From the NCBI GenBank assembly GCA_036404255.1, contig DASWOP010000257.1:1-13404 (forward strand): a DNA stretch of 13,404 nucleotides, in the 5' to 3' direction. The position numbers and the translations under genes are program-made. Source of the stretch: JARLFX01 sp036404255 (GTDB taxonomy: Bacteria; Acidobacteriota; Terriglobia; Terriglobales; Acidobacteriaceae). How positions within the stretch are numbered: the first letter of the stretch is position 1; every line of letters starts with the position of its first letter. The notes beneath the pieces were generated by a model. The model ran no database searches. It was not told where the DNA came from and saw nothing but the letters and a program-made list of their open reading frames with translations. Of the stretch, positions 6,568-12,748 are shown piece by piece.

Positions 6568-6602
6568 CGCGAAGGGGCCTTCGATGGAAAGCCCCCTTCG
6601 TG
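6568..6602. terminator. hairpin after the aldo/keto reductase, likely terminator
   Basis: CGCGAAGGGG (6568-6577) pairs with CCCCTTCGTG (6593-6602): 10 pairs including one G-T, with a 15-base loop. It lies 8 bases beyond the stop of the minus-strand reductase gene and between convergent transcription units, so it may end transcription from either side. Neither strand has a clean T-run behind it, which lowers the confidence. Confidence 0.5.
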
Positions 6603-6609
6603 CGGTAGT

Positions 6610-7605
6610 TTAGAGGTCAGTCATTTTCTCGAGCTGCTCCGTATATCGATCGCCTTCGACCGGGATTTTGACGGCGGCAATATTGATATTGCGCAGCTCT
6701 TCGGGCGTGAATGCAATCGAAGTGGACCCGATATTCTCCTCCAAGCGAGATAGCTTGGTGGTGCCGGGAATCGGAACAATCCATGGTTTCTGTGCGAGTA
6801 GCCACGCAAGCGCGATCTGCGCAGGCGTTGCATGTTTCTGCTTCGCAATCGTACCGAGAAGATCGACGAAGGCCTGATTTGCCTTCATCGCTTCTGGCGC
6901 AAAGCGAGGCAGCGTGCTGCGGAAGTCACCCTTGACGAGCTTGGTATTCTCGTCCATCTTCCCTGTCAGGAAGCCTCTCCCCAGTGGACTATATGGAACA
7001 AGGCCGATACCAAGCTCCTCCAGCAGGGGGATTATTTCTGCTTCCAGCTTCCGCCACCACAGCGAGTATTCGCTTTGCAGCGCGGTCACAGGCTGGACGG
7101 CATGTGCGCGGCGAATCGTCTGCGCACCAGCCTCCGAAAGGCCGAAGTGCTTCACCTTGCCCTCCTGGATCAGATCCTTCACTGCTCCGGCTACGTCTTC
7201 AATCGGCACGTTGGGATCGACGCGATGCTGATAGAAGAGATCGATAGCGTCGATATTGAGGCGTTTCAGTGAGTTTTCGGCCACCTGCCTGATGTGTTCC
7301 GGGCGGCTATCCAAGCCTTGCCAGCCGGGGCTTCCGTCGGGATTCAGCTTGAAGCCAAACTTGGTTGCGATAACCACTTTGTCGCGGATAGGCGCGAGCG
7401 CCTTGCCGACGAGCACCTCATTGATGAACGGGCCGTAGACCTCCGCCGTATCGAAGAACGTGACCCCGCGATCCACGGCCTTGTGCATGAGCGAGATCAT
7501 CTCCTGCTCGTCGGCTGGCGGACCATAGGCGGAACTCATACCCATGCAGCCAAGGCCAAGGGCAGATACTTCCAGATTGCTGTTTCCCAGTTTGCGTTTC
7601 TGCAT
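6610..7605 (-). CDS. aldo/keto reductase
   Basis: This is an NADPH-dependent TIM-barrel oxidoreductase that reduces aldehydes or ketones; the physiological substrate cannot be read from the sequence. In the 331-residue form the catalytic tetrad is Asp52 and Tyr57 (FFDTAEVYG), Lys82 (IATKFGF) and His127 (FYQHRVD). GLGCMGMS (17-24) and the late nucleotide-binding segment with PIPGT and R..EN are also present, typical of the YakC-like group. The start was placed at 7605 because AGGTGA (7610-7615) sits 4 bases before it. An in-frame ATG at 7644 would add 13 residues (MRSLNAGQRTGES) that family members lack. It diverges from an AraC-type regulator across a 217-base region containing a dyad, suggesting control by that regulator. 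A broken cupin gene lies downstream. Confidence 0.92.
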   Translation of the reverse strand: MQKRKLGNSNLEVSALGLGCMGMSSAYGPPADEQEMISLMHKAVDRGVTFFDTAEVYGPFINEVLVGKALAPIRDKVVIATKFGFKLNPDGSPGWQGLDSRPEHIRQVAENSLKRLNIDAIDLFYQHRVDPNVPIEDVAGAVKDLIQEGKVKHFGLSEAGAQTIRRAHAVQPVTALQSEYSLWWRKLEAEIIPLLEELGIGLVPYSPLGRGFLTGKMDENTKLVKGDFRSTLPRFAPEAMKANQAFVDLLGTIAKQKHATPAQIALAWLLAQKPWIVPIPGTTKLSRLEENIGSTSIAFTPEELRNINIAAVKIPVEGDRYTEQLEKMTDL

Positions 7606-7609
7606 TGAT

Positions 7610-7615
7610 TCACCT
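7610..7615 (-). promoter_or_regulatory. ribosome binding site deciding the aldo/keto reductase start
   Basis: AGGTGA on the minus strand is 4 bases before the ATG at 7605; the upstream in-frame ATG at 7644 has no comparable site. Confidence 0.7.
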
Positions 7616-7810
7616 GTTCGTTGGCCGGCATTCAAGCTTCTCATCGGATTGAAATGCTAATGGCGGCCAACCATCCTTCTCTGTCCTAAAGAGTACGGAA
7701 GAATGATGCGGAAGCGGTATCTCGATCCTGCCGATCTATTGCCTATTTCTGCTGCTTGATGGATTTTCTGTATGGGCTATGAGTATCCGGGGCTAACCTT
7801 ATTTAAGGGC

Positions 7811-7818
7811 GGAAGGTG
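7811..7818 (+). promoter_or_regulatory. ribosome binding site deciding the AraC-type regulator start
   Basis: GGAAGGTG lies 4 bases before the ATG at 7823. The in-frame ATG at 7772 has no such site, so the shorter protein is preferred. Confidence 0.7.
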
Positions 7819-7822
7819 CAAA

Positions 7823-8764
7823 ATGATTGGGAATCAAGCTGAAGACGGGACGTCAAAGGTGGTGGCAATGAGGGCGGAATTGGCCCGCGGGATTGCCATC
7901 CATGCCCCGGACGAAGGGGAACAAGCAACTGGGATATCCGGGGTGAGCCTCTATCGCCGGTCTGCACCCACGGCCTGTGTGTCGGCAGCCTACGATCCAA
8001 AGCTGATTGTCTTTGTGCAGGGGCAAAAGCGGATCAATCTGGGGAAGACGATACTTTTGTGTGACCGTACGAGCTTCCTTCTGACTTCGATCAATCTGCC
8101 GGTGGTGAGCCAGGTGACTGCCGCGAGTGTAGAGGAGCCGATACTGGGTCTGATGTTCAAGCTCGAGATGCCGATGATCCGGGAGATTCTGAGCCTGCAG
8201 GAGTTTCACCTCGATGGACCATCTGCCGATGCCCGCGGCATGGCGGTGGGTGTGAGTACGGTCGAACTACTGGATGCTTGTTTGCGGCTCGTGGGTCTTC
8301 TGGATGCTCCGCAGGACATTCCCTTTCTCGGCGGCCTGATCCAGCGGGAGCTTATCTACCGCTTGCTCCGCAGCCCACAGGGACGGCATCTGCGCGCCAT
8401 TGCAACGCTCGGAGAGCAGAGCCACCGGACATCGAAGGCAGTGGAATGGCTGAGGGCGAACTACGCCAAGCCATTGCGCGTGGAGGAACTCGCAAACCTG
8501 GCACGGATGGGCGTATCGACACTGCACCACCAATTCCGTTCTCTGACTGCGATGAGTCCGCTGCAATACCAGAAACGGCTCCGACTGCATGTAGCGCGAG
8601 AGCGCATGTTGAATGAGGGGCTGGATGCGGCAAGTGCGGCTTTCGAGGTCGGCTATGAGAGCGCAAGCCAGTTCAACCGGGAGTACAGCAGATTTTTCGG
8701 CCAGCCTCCGATACGGGATGTTAAGGCTCGGCGGTTGTCTGGAACAGCAACGGTCAGCGACTGA
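7823..8764 (+). CDS. AraC-family transcriptional regulator (AraC_N type)
   Basis: A 313-residue DNA-binding regulator. Residues about 20-165 match the AraC_N sensing domain (pattern A.DEGEQATGISGVSLYRRSAPT then VFVQGQKRINLG and LLTSINLPVVSQV). The C-terminal residues about 205-300 hold the paired helix-turn-helix: first helix pair around 218-240 (LRVEELANLARMGVSTLHHQFR), second around 268-292 (DAASAAFEVGYESASQFNREYSRFFG), followed by the usual G..P. Regulators of this subfamily commonly sit beside oxidoreductase genes and respond to small molecules; the inducer here is unknown. It diverges from the aldo/keto reductase, its most likely target, and its stop is only 7 bases from the stop of the convergent quinone reductase. 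The start at 7823 was preferred over 7772 (17 residues more) on the ribosome binding site and the domain alignment. Confidence 0.9.
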   Translation: MIGNQAEDGTSKVVAMRAELARGIAIHAPDEGEQATGISGVSLYRRSAPTACVSAAYDPKLIVFVQGQKRINLGKTILLCDRTSFLLTSINLPVVSQVTAASVEEPILGLMFKLEMPMIREILSLQEFHLDGPSADARGMAVGVSTVELLDACLRLVGLLDAPQDIPFLGGLIQRELIYRLLRSPQGRHLRAIATLGEQSHRTSKAVEWLRANYAKPLRVEELANLARMGVSTLHHQFRSLTAMSPLQYQKRLRLHVARERMLNEGLDAASAAFEVGYESASQFNREYSRFFGQPPIRDVKARRLSGTATVSD

Positions 8765-8771
8765 AGCTGCG

Positions 8772-9650
8772 TCAGGACTGGGAGCGCCGGTGAAGTCTGA
8801 AGCCCCCTATGCGACTACTATCAGTAGCGGTCGCTATACCTTTGCTATCACCAGCATGCTTTATCTCAACACTGGTCGATTTGCCATGGCTTAGGTCGGC
8901 TTCTTCTATTTCTACGCCCGGTTTAAGTGTGAGCGCGGGAATTTCATACTCTCCGCCATTCTGTTTGCGATAAGGGATGGGCTCATCGACCCACAGATTA
9001 TCAAGGCGCTTTCCTAATTCCCGCTGTATGCGTGCGAAGCGCTCGTTATCCATCGTCCCTGTTTTGTAGAGAACGAATGGAGGCATCACGTCGAAGCCTG
9101 GATAGTGCAGAATGCCATGGGTGATCGGGAAGAGCACATCATCGATAGGCCCGTTGATGCCGCGCTCGCTGTAATGCGACTCCCAGCCCCCCGCAGTGAC
9201 GATGAGCAGAGCACGCTTGCCCTGGAAGGTGCCTTCCCCGTAGCGATCTCCCCAGTGGTTCTCCGAGTGTTCACCGACGCCGTACGCAAAGCCATAGGCG
9301 TAGACGCGATCCACCCATCCCTTGAGAATTGCAGGCATCGAAAACCACCACAGCGGGAACTGGAAGATTACTGCGTCTGCCCATAGCAGGTCGGCTTGCT
9401 GCGCCGCTATTTCCGGAGCTTGAGTGCCGTTGGCGAAGGCTTCTTTTGAAGCTGCACCCACGCTGAGCGGGTGGTTGGGATCGCGAGCCGGGAAATCATC
9501 TGCGTCCGCGGCGGCCTTCCAACCCATCGCATACAGGTCGGAGACTCGGACGGTGTGCCCGAGTTGCGTGAGGTGAGCGACGGTGAAGTCCTTCAGTGAG
9601 CCGTTGAGGGATCGTGGTTCCGGGTGTGCGTAAACAATGAGGACGTTCAT
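8772..9650 (-). CDS. flavodoxin-fold NAD(P)H:quinone oxidoreductase with extended C-terminus
   Basis: This family reduces quinones or related electrophiles by two electrons using FAD or FMN and NAD(P)H. In the 292-residue form: VLIVYAHPEPRSLNGSL (3-19) is the flavin phosphate loop, FQFPLWWFSMPAILKGWVDRV (96-116) is the family hallmark, TAGG (152-155) and the GFDVMPPF segment (185-192) follow. The start at 9650 was chosen because AGGAG lies 4 bases before it and family members begin with this Met; the frame stays open upstream to 9818 but that part has no family similarity. From about residue 247 the tail (DLSHGKSTSVEIKH... to RRSQS) is not part of the usual enzyme, which normally ends soon after the NGG-E/D-Y and PAL.L.P segment; it may be a read-through or an altered end. 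It diverges from an HxlR-type regulator, its probable controller. Confidence 0.9.
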   Translation of the reverse strand: MNVLIVYAHPEPRSLNGSLKDFTVAHLTQLGHTVRVSDLYAMGWKAAADADDFPARDPNHPLSVGAASKEAFANGTQAPEIAAQQADLLWADAVIFQFPLWWFSMPAILKGWVDRVYAYGFAYGVGEHSENHWGDRYGEGTFQGKRALLIVTAGGWESHYSERGINGPIDDVLFPITHGILHYPGFDVMPPFVLYKTGTMDNERFARIQRELGKRLDNLWVDEPIPYRKQNGGEYEIPALTLKPGVEIEEADLSHGKSTSVEIKHAGDSKGIATATDSSRIGGFRLHRRSQS

Positions 9651-9654
9651 GGTT

Positions 9655-9659
9655 CTCCT
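9655..9659 (-). promoter_or_regulatory. ribosome binding site deciding the quinone reductase start
   Basis: AGGAG on the minus strand, 4 bases before the ATG at 9650, fixes the start there and not at the far upstream end of the open frame. Confidence 0.75.
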
Positions 9660-9792
9660 AATCCGGCCGTCGCAAAGCAATACTTGAAGAAAGCATGCTC
9701 TCTTTGTACGCTTGTCACAAGTACGCACATTTTTGATAGGTAGTACCAAAAAGGGAACCATCAATGCTCGATTAGAATGCGGGTGTGATGTG

Positions 9793-9797
9793 AGGAG
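9793..9797 (+). promoter_or_regulatory. ribosome binding site for a TTG start of the hxlR-type gene
   Basis: AGGAG lies 8 bases before TTG at 9806. An in-frame ATG at 9788 is followed at once by TGA, so it cannot be the start; the next option is GTG at 9824, without a site. Confidence 0.65.
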
Positions 9798-9805
9798 CGG
9801 GATCT

Positions 9806-10153
9806 TTGGCGACGGCATCGTTAGTGAAGCACCGAAGTAAGGAAAAGAGCGGCTGCGCTGTTGAATCGGCGCTGGCCATAATTGGTGGCCGCTGGAAGGG
9901 CGTCGTCCTCTATTGGCTCTCGAAGGGAACGCACCGGTTTGGAGAGCTTCGACGTCTTCTTCCCAATTGCACGCAACGGATGTTGACCTTGCAACTGCGC
10001 GAACTCGAACAGGATGGCCTCGTCAAGCGTACGGTCTTTGCAGAAGTCCCGCCACATGTCGAGTACGAGCTCACTCCTTTCGGGAAGACTCTCGAGCCGA
10101 TCCTCCTTGGTCTTCGAAATTGGGGCGAACGCTATCATAGCCGGTTGCCTTGA
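9806..10153 (+). CDS. HxlR-family winged-helix transcriptional regulator
   Basis: A small dimeric DNA-binding protein of 115 residues. Seen: CAVESALAIIGGRWKGVVLYWL (17-38), the family opening with a conserved cysteine at 17, then HRFGELRRLLPNCTQRMLTLQLRELEQDGLVKR (43-75), the helix-turn-helix, and the wing VEYELTPFGKTLEPIL (85-100). In YodB, CatR and HypR, members of this family, the matching N-terminal cysteine senses quinones, diamide or hypochlorite. Cys17 here makes a similar role plausible, and Cys55 is a second candidate. The start is TTG with a good AGGAG. It diverges from the quinone reductase over a region with two dyads, the same layout as yodB-type control of quinone or azo reductases. 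The actual inducer is inferred only. Confidence 0.9.
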   Translation: MATASLVKHRSKEKSGCAVESALAIIGGRWKGVVLYWLSKGTHRFGELRRLLPNCTQRMLTLQLRELEQDGLVKRTVFAEVPPHVEYELTPFGKTLEPILLGLRNWGERYHSRLP

Positions 10154-10301
10154 CGGGCAAGGGCCGTCCGATTACCCTTAACGGGATGAGCATTGGCCCC
10201 ATTCAGGTATGTCCGTGTCGCGCATTCTGTTGTGGAATGTAGCGCTGATGCCTGTGGCTGACTGAATATCTTAACGGATTCAAGACTCATCTCCAGACAG
10301 A

Positions 10302-10329
10302 AAGCGCCCACGGTAAAAACGTGGGCTTT
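10302..10329 (+). terminator. hairpin terminator or attenuator before the nitrite/sulfite reductase
   Basis: GCCCACG (10306-10312) pairs perfectly with CGTGGGC (10320-10326) around a GTAAAAA loop. Pairing can continue between AAG (10302-10304) and TTT (10327-10329) with the C at 10305 bulged. The descending arm ends in CTTTGTACTTT, a broken T-rich tail. It lies 36 bases before the reductase ATG and about 150 bases after the regulator stop, so it may end that transcript or act as a leader attenuator. Confidence 0.5.
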
Positions 10330-10350
10330 GTACTTTCAACTCGCGCAAAA

Positions 10351-10356
10351 GAAGGA
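10351..10356 (+). promoter_or_regulatory. ribosome binding site deciding the nirA-type start
   Basis: GAAGGA is 9 bases before the ATG at 10366. The in-frame GTG at 10321 lies inside the hairpin and has no site. Confidence 0.7.
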
Positions 10357-10365
10357 TTTCCCCAC

Positions 10366-12102
10366 ATGAGCAGTATTGAAACGACACCTGTATCTGCAAC
10401 GCCCGGCAAGCCAGCCAAAGAGACCAAGGCGCAGAAGTCTGAGCGGCTGAAGCTGGAGAAGAATCCGTGGGAGGCGTGGCAGGATGTCCGTGAGTTTGCG
10501 CGGCAGGGGATTACGAGCGTGCTGCCGGACTGGGCGGGATTCTACTTCAAGTGGTGGGGCATCTACACGCAGGGTGACGGAGTAGGAGCCGTGGGCGGCG
10601 TGGGTGGCGAGGGCAAGGCGACGGAATACTTCATGATGCGCATTGGCATCCCCAATGGCATTGTGAAGTCGAACCAACTGCGCGGCATTGCAGACATTGT
10701 GGCGCAGCATGCGCGCGGCGTTGCAGACATTACGACGCGGCAGAATATCCAGATGCACTGGCTGACGATTGAGTCGCTGCCGGTGGTGGTGGATGCGCTG
10801 GAGAAGCTTGGGCTGAGCCCGAAGGGCGCGTGCGGCGACGTGGTGCGCAATGTGACCGGCTCTCCGCTGGCCGGCGTGGAGAAGGGCGAGATCCTGGATG
10901 CTTCGCCACTGGCGCTGAAGGTGGCGCACTATTTGACGGCGAATCCGGCGTACTTCAACCTGCCACGGAAGTTCAAGATCTGCATCACCGGGTCAACCTC
11001 GTGGGATTGTTATCCCGAAATCAACGACATTGGCCTGACCCCCGCAGTGCGTGAAGTGAATGGCAAGCAGGAGATCGGCTATTCGCTGCGCGTGGGCGGC
11101 GGGCTTTCGCGAGAGCCGCACATTGCAGTGCGGCTGGATTGCTTTGTGCGCCAGGAGCAGGCGGAGGCGGTGGTGTATGCCGTGACGGACATATTCCGCG
11201 AGCAGCTTGCACTGCGCGAGAGCCGCACACATGCGCGCATGAAGTATCTCTTTCTGCAAGAGGGTTGGACGGCGGAGAAGTTCCTGGGCGAGTTGGAAGC
11301 GAAGCTGGGCTACAAGTTGGAACCGGCCGTGCCGGAGACGGTGCCGGACGATGTGTATCGCGACCATGCAGGCATTCATCCGCAGAAGCAGGATGGGCTG
11401 AGCTACGTGGGTGCGTCGGTGCTGCGCGGGCGCATGACGGCGGAACAGCTGCATGCGGTGGCTGACCTGGCGGAGAAGTATGGCTCGGGTGAGATTCGCT
11501 GCACGGTGATGCAGAATTTCGTGATCATCAACGTGCCCAATGCAAAGGCGCAGGAACTGGCGACGGAGTTGAAGAAGATCGGCATTGAAGTACAAGGGAC
11601 GAATTTCTTCCGCGGTACGGTGGCGTGCACGGGCACAGAGTTTTGCAAACTGGCGATCACGGAGACGAAGGGTTTTGCGAAGTGGCTGGTGGGTGAGATG
11701 GAAGGGCGCATGCCAGGATTCGACCAGCAACTGCGCATCAACGTGACAGGGTGCCCGAACAGCTGCGGGCAGTCATGGATCGCGGACATTGGGCTCGAGG
11801 GCAAGAAGATCAAGCACGATGGCGTGATGAAGGATGCCTTCTATTTTGCTGTGGGTGGCGCGCTGGGCGAGCACGCAGGCATTGCGCGGCAGATTGGATA
11901 CCGCGCTGTAGCCGAGGATGTACCGCAGGCGATTGAGCAGCTGCTGCGCGGTTATTTGAAAGAGCGTGGCGAGGGCGAAAATCTGCGCAGCTACTTCCGG
12001 CGCAAGACGGACGACGACCTGCGTACGTTGATCGCGGGCGAGCCGGTGGTTGCGATCGAGCACGACAAGCCGACGGGAAGACCGCCGGTGGGAGTGAATT
12101 AA
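10366..12102 (+). CDS. ferredoxin-type assimilatory nitrite/sulfite reductase (NirA/Sir family)
   Basis: A 578-residue cytoplasmic enzyme that carries out a six-electron reduction, nitrite to ammonium or sulfite to sulfide, with siroheme and a [4Fe-4S] cluster. The cluster ligands are Cys421 and Cys427 (VACTGTEFCKLA) and Cys463 and Cys467 (GCPNSCGQ), the standard C-x5-C and C-x3-C pair. ADITTRQNIQ (107-116) and DVVRNVTGSPLAG are siroheme-site segments. The two-fold repeated ferrite-reductase-like half domains fit the length. The start was placed at 10366 on the ribosome binding site; GTG at 10321 would add 15 residues. It is followed one base after its stop by the two siroheme synthesis genes, so it makes and uses the cofactor locally. 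Nitrite versus sulfite cannot be settled from this sequence: no nitrate or sulfate assimilation gene is in view. Confidence 0.9.
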   Translation: MSSIETTPVSATPGKPAKETKAQKSERLKLEKNPWEAWQDVREFARQGITSVLPDWAGFYFKWWGIYTQGDGVGAVGGVGGEGKATEYFMMRIGIPNGIVKSNQLRGIADIVAQHARGVADITTRQNIQMHWLTIESLPVVVDALEKLGLSPKGACGDVVRNVTGSPLAGVEKGEILDASPLALKVAHYLTANPAYFNLPRKFKICITGSTSWDCYPEINDIGLTPAVREVNGKQEIGYSLRVGGGLSREPHIAVRLDCFVRQEQAEAVVYAVTDIFREQLALRESRTHARMKYLFLQEGWTAEKFLGELEAKLGYKLEPAVPETVPDDVYRDHAGIHPQKQDGLSYVGASVLRGRMTAEQLHAVADLAEKYGSGEIRCTVMQNFVIINVPNAKAQELATELKKIGIEVQGTNFFRGTVACTGTEFCKLAITETKGFAKWLVGEMEGRMPGFDQQLRINVTGCPNSCGQSWIADIGLEGKKIKHDGVMKDAFYFAVGGALGEHAGIARQIGYRAVAEDVPQAIEQLLRGYLKERGEGENLRSYFRRKTDDDLRTLIAGEPVVAIEHDKPTGRPPVGVN

Positions 12103-12103
12103 T

Positions 12104-12748
12104 TTGAGCCTCTTCCCCATCTTTCTGAAGCTCGCTGGCCGGCCATGCGTTGTGGTCGGGGCGGGCAACATCGCCGAGTCGAAGATCCGCAGTTTGCTGG
12201 ATGCGACGGCGCGAGTGACGGTGATTGCGCCGGAGGCTCTGCCCGCTGTGGCGGAGCTGGCGGCGGCGGGAGAGATCGTGTGGGCGCGGCGCGCGTATCG
12301 CGACGGCGATCTGGAGGGAGCGTTCCTGGCAGTGGCGGGAACTGCGACTCCGGAGGTAAACCGTGCGGTATTTGCGGAGGCGCGAGCGAAGGAGATTTTG
12401 TGCAACGCGGTGGACGATCCACCATTCTGCGATTTTTATTTTCCGTCAGTAGTGAAACGCGGCGATCTGCAGATTGCGATTTCAACGGCGGGAGAAAGTC
12501 CGGCTTTGGCGATGCGGCTGCGCAAGGAAATTAACGCGGCGCTGCCGGCCGATGGCGGCGAGTGGCTGATGGAGCTTGGGCGACTGCGGCGCGAGGTCAT
12601 CGCAGCCGAGCCACAGAGCGCAGAGCGCAAGTTGCTGCTGCATGATCTGGCAGAGCGCAGCGTATGCGGCGCAGAGTTTTGCCCGTCGAGGAAGATCGCG
12701 CGTGAACATGCTGCGGAAGTCCATGCGAAGGCGGAGGCTGCGCGATGA
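12104..12748 (+). CDS. precorrin-2 dehydrogenase/sirohydrochlorin ferrochelatase (CysG-B/Met8 type)
   Basis: This 214-residue protein performs the last steps to siroheme: NAD-dependent oxidation of precorrin-2 to sirohydrochlorin and, in bifunctional members, iron insertion. Seen: the NAD site VVVGAGNIAESK (16-27), the catalytic region CNAVDDPPFCDFYFPS (100-115) with Asp104 and Asp105, and ISTAGESPALA (127-137), the phosphoserine-region equivalent of CysG. It corresponds to the N-terminal half of E. coli CysG, here as a separate protein. The start is TTG at 12104, one base after the reductase stop, with GGGAG about 10 bases upstream inside that gene, so coupling is likely. The stop overlaps the next start (ATGA). 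Whether ferrochelatase activity is kept was not tested; some family members only dehydrogenate. Confidence 0.9.
   Translation: MSLFPIFLKLAGRPCVVVGAGNIAESKIRSLLDATARVTVIAPEALPAVAELAAAGEIVWARRAYRDGDLEGAFLAVAGTATPEVNRAVFAEARAKEILCNAVDDPPFCDFYFPSVVKRGDLQIAISTAGESPALAMRLRKEINAALPADGGEWLMELGRLRREVIAAEPQSAERKLLLHDLAERSVCGAEFCPSRKIAREHAAEVHAKAEAAR

Larger units (their letters stand above)
7606..7822. promoter_or_regulatory. divergent control region between aldo/keto reductase and araC-type gene, with a dyad
   Basis: This 217-base gap must hold promoters for both divergent genes. The clearest signal is an inverted repeat: GTTGGCCGGCATT (7620-7632) against AATGGCGGCCAAC (7659-7671), 13-base arms with one mismatch and a 26-base spacer that contains AAGCTT. 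It lies 15-66 bases upstream of the reductase start, so it could be a regulator site or a hairpin in the reductase leader. Promoter hexamers are unclear: TTGCCT (7739) with GATTTT (7762) is only a weak candidate for the regulator gene. Confidence 0.45.
9651..9805. promoter_or_regulatory. divergent control region between quinone reductase and hxlR-type gene, with two dyads
   Basis: Two palindromes lie in this 155-base gap. The first is 9687-9704, AAGA-A-AGCATGCT-C-TCTT, symmetric at 16 of 18 positions. The second is 9711-9721, CTTGT-C-ACAAG, perfect arms around one base. GTAC occurs at 9706-9709, 9721-9724 and 9743-9746, the first two within a direct repeat GTACGC spaced 15 bases. A -10-like TAGAAT (9773-9778) precedes the regulator, and TTGATA (9733-9738) may be a -35, but their spacing does not match each other. 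HxlR-family proteins bind short palindromes in such positions. Confidence 0.5.
10154..10365. other. 212-base gap before the nitrite/sulfite reductase gene
   Basis: No gene is seen. It contains a small dyad CATTC (10223-10227) with GAATG (10235-10239), the octamer CTTAACGG twice (10177-10184 and 10270-10277), and a strong hairpin listed separately. No convincing -35/-10 pair was found, although the reductase must be transcribed from here or from the hxlR-type gene. Confidence 0.5.

Noticed and set aside
6514..6753. Forward 79-codon open frame
   Set aside because: It overlaps the aldo/keto reductase end and the hairpin, and has no ribosome binding site or similarity.
9651..9818. N-terminal extension of the quinone reductase by 56 residues
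   Set aside because: The family starts at the Met at 9650 with a good ribosome binding site, and the extension would cover the divergent promoter and the hxlR-type start.
10177..10277. Octamer CTTAACGG present twice, 93 bases apart
   Set aside because: Too short to claim an element, with no target-site or mobile features around it.
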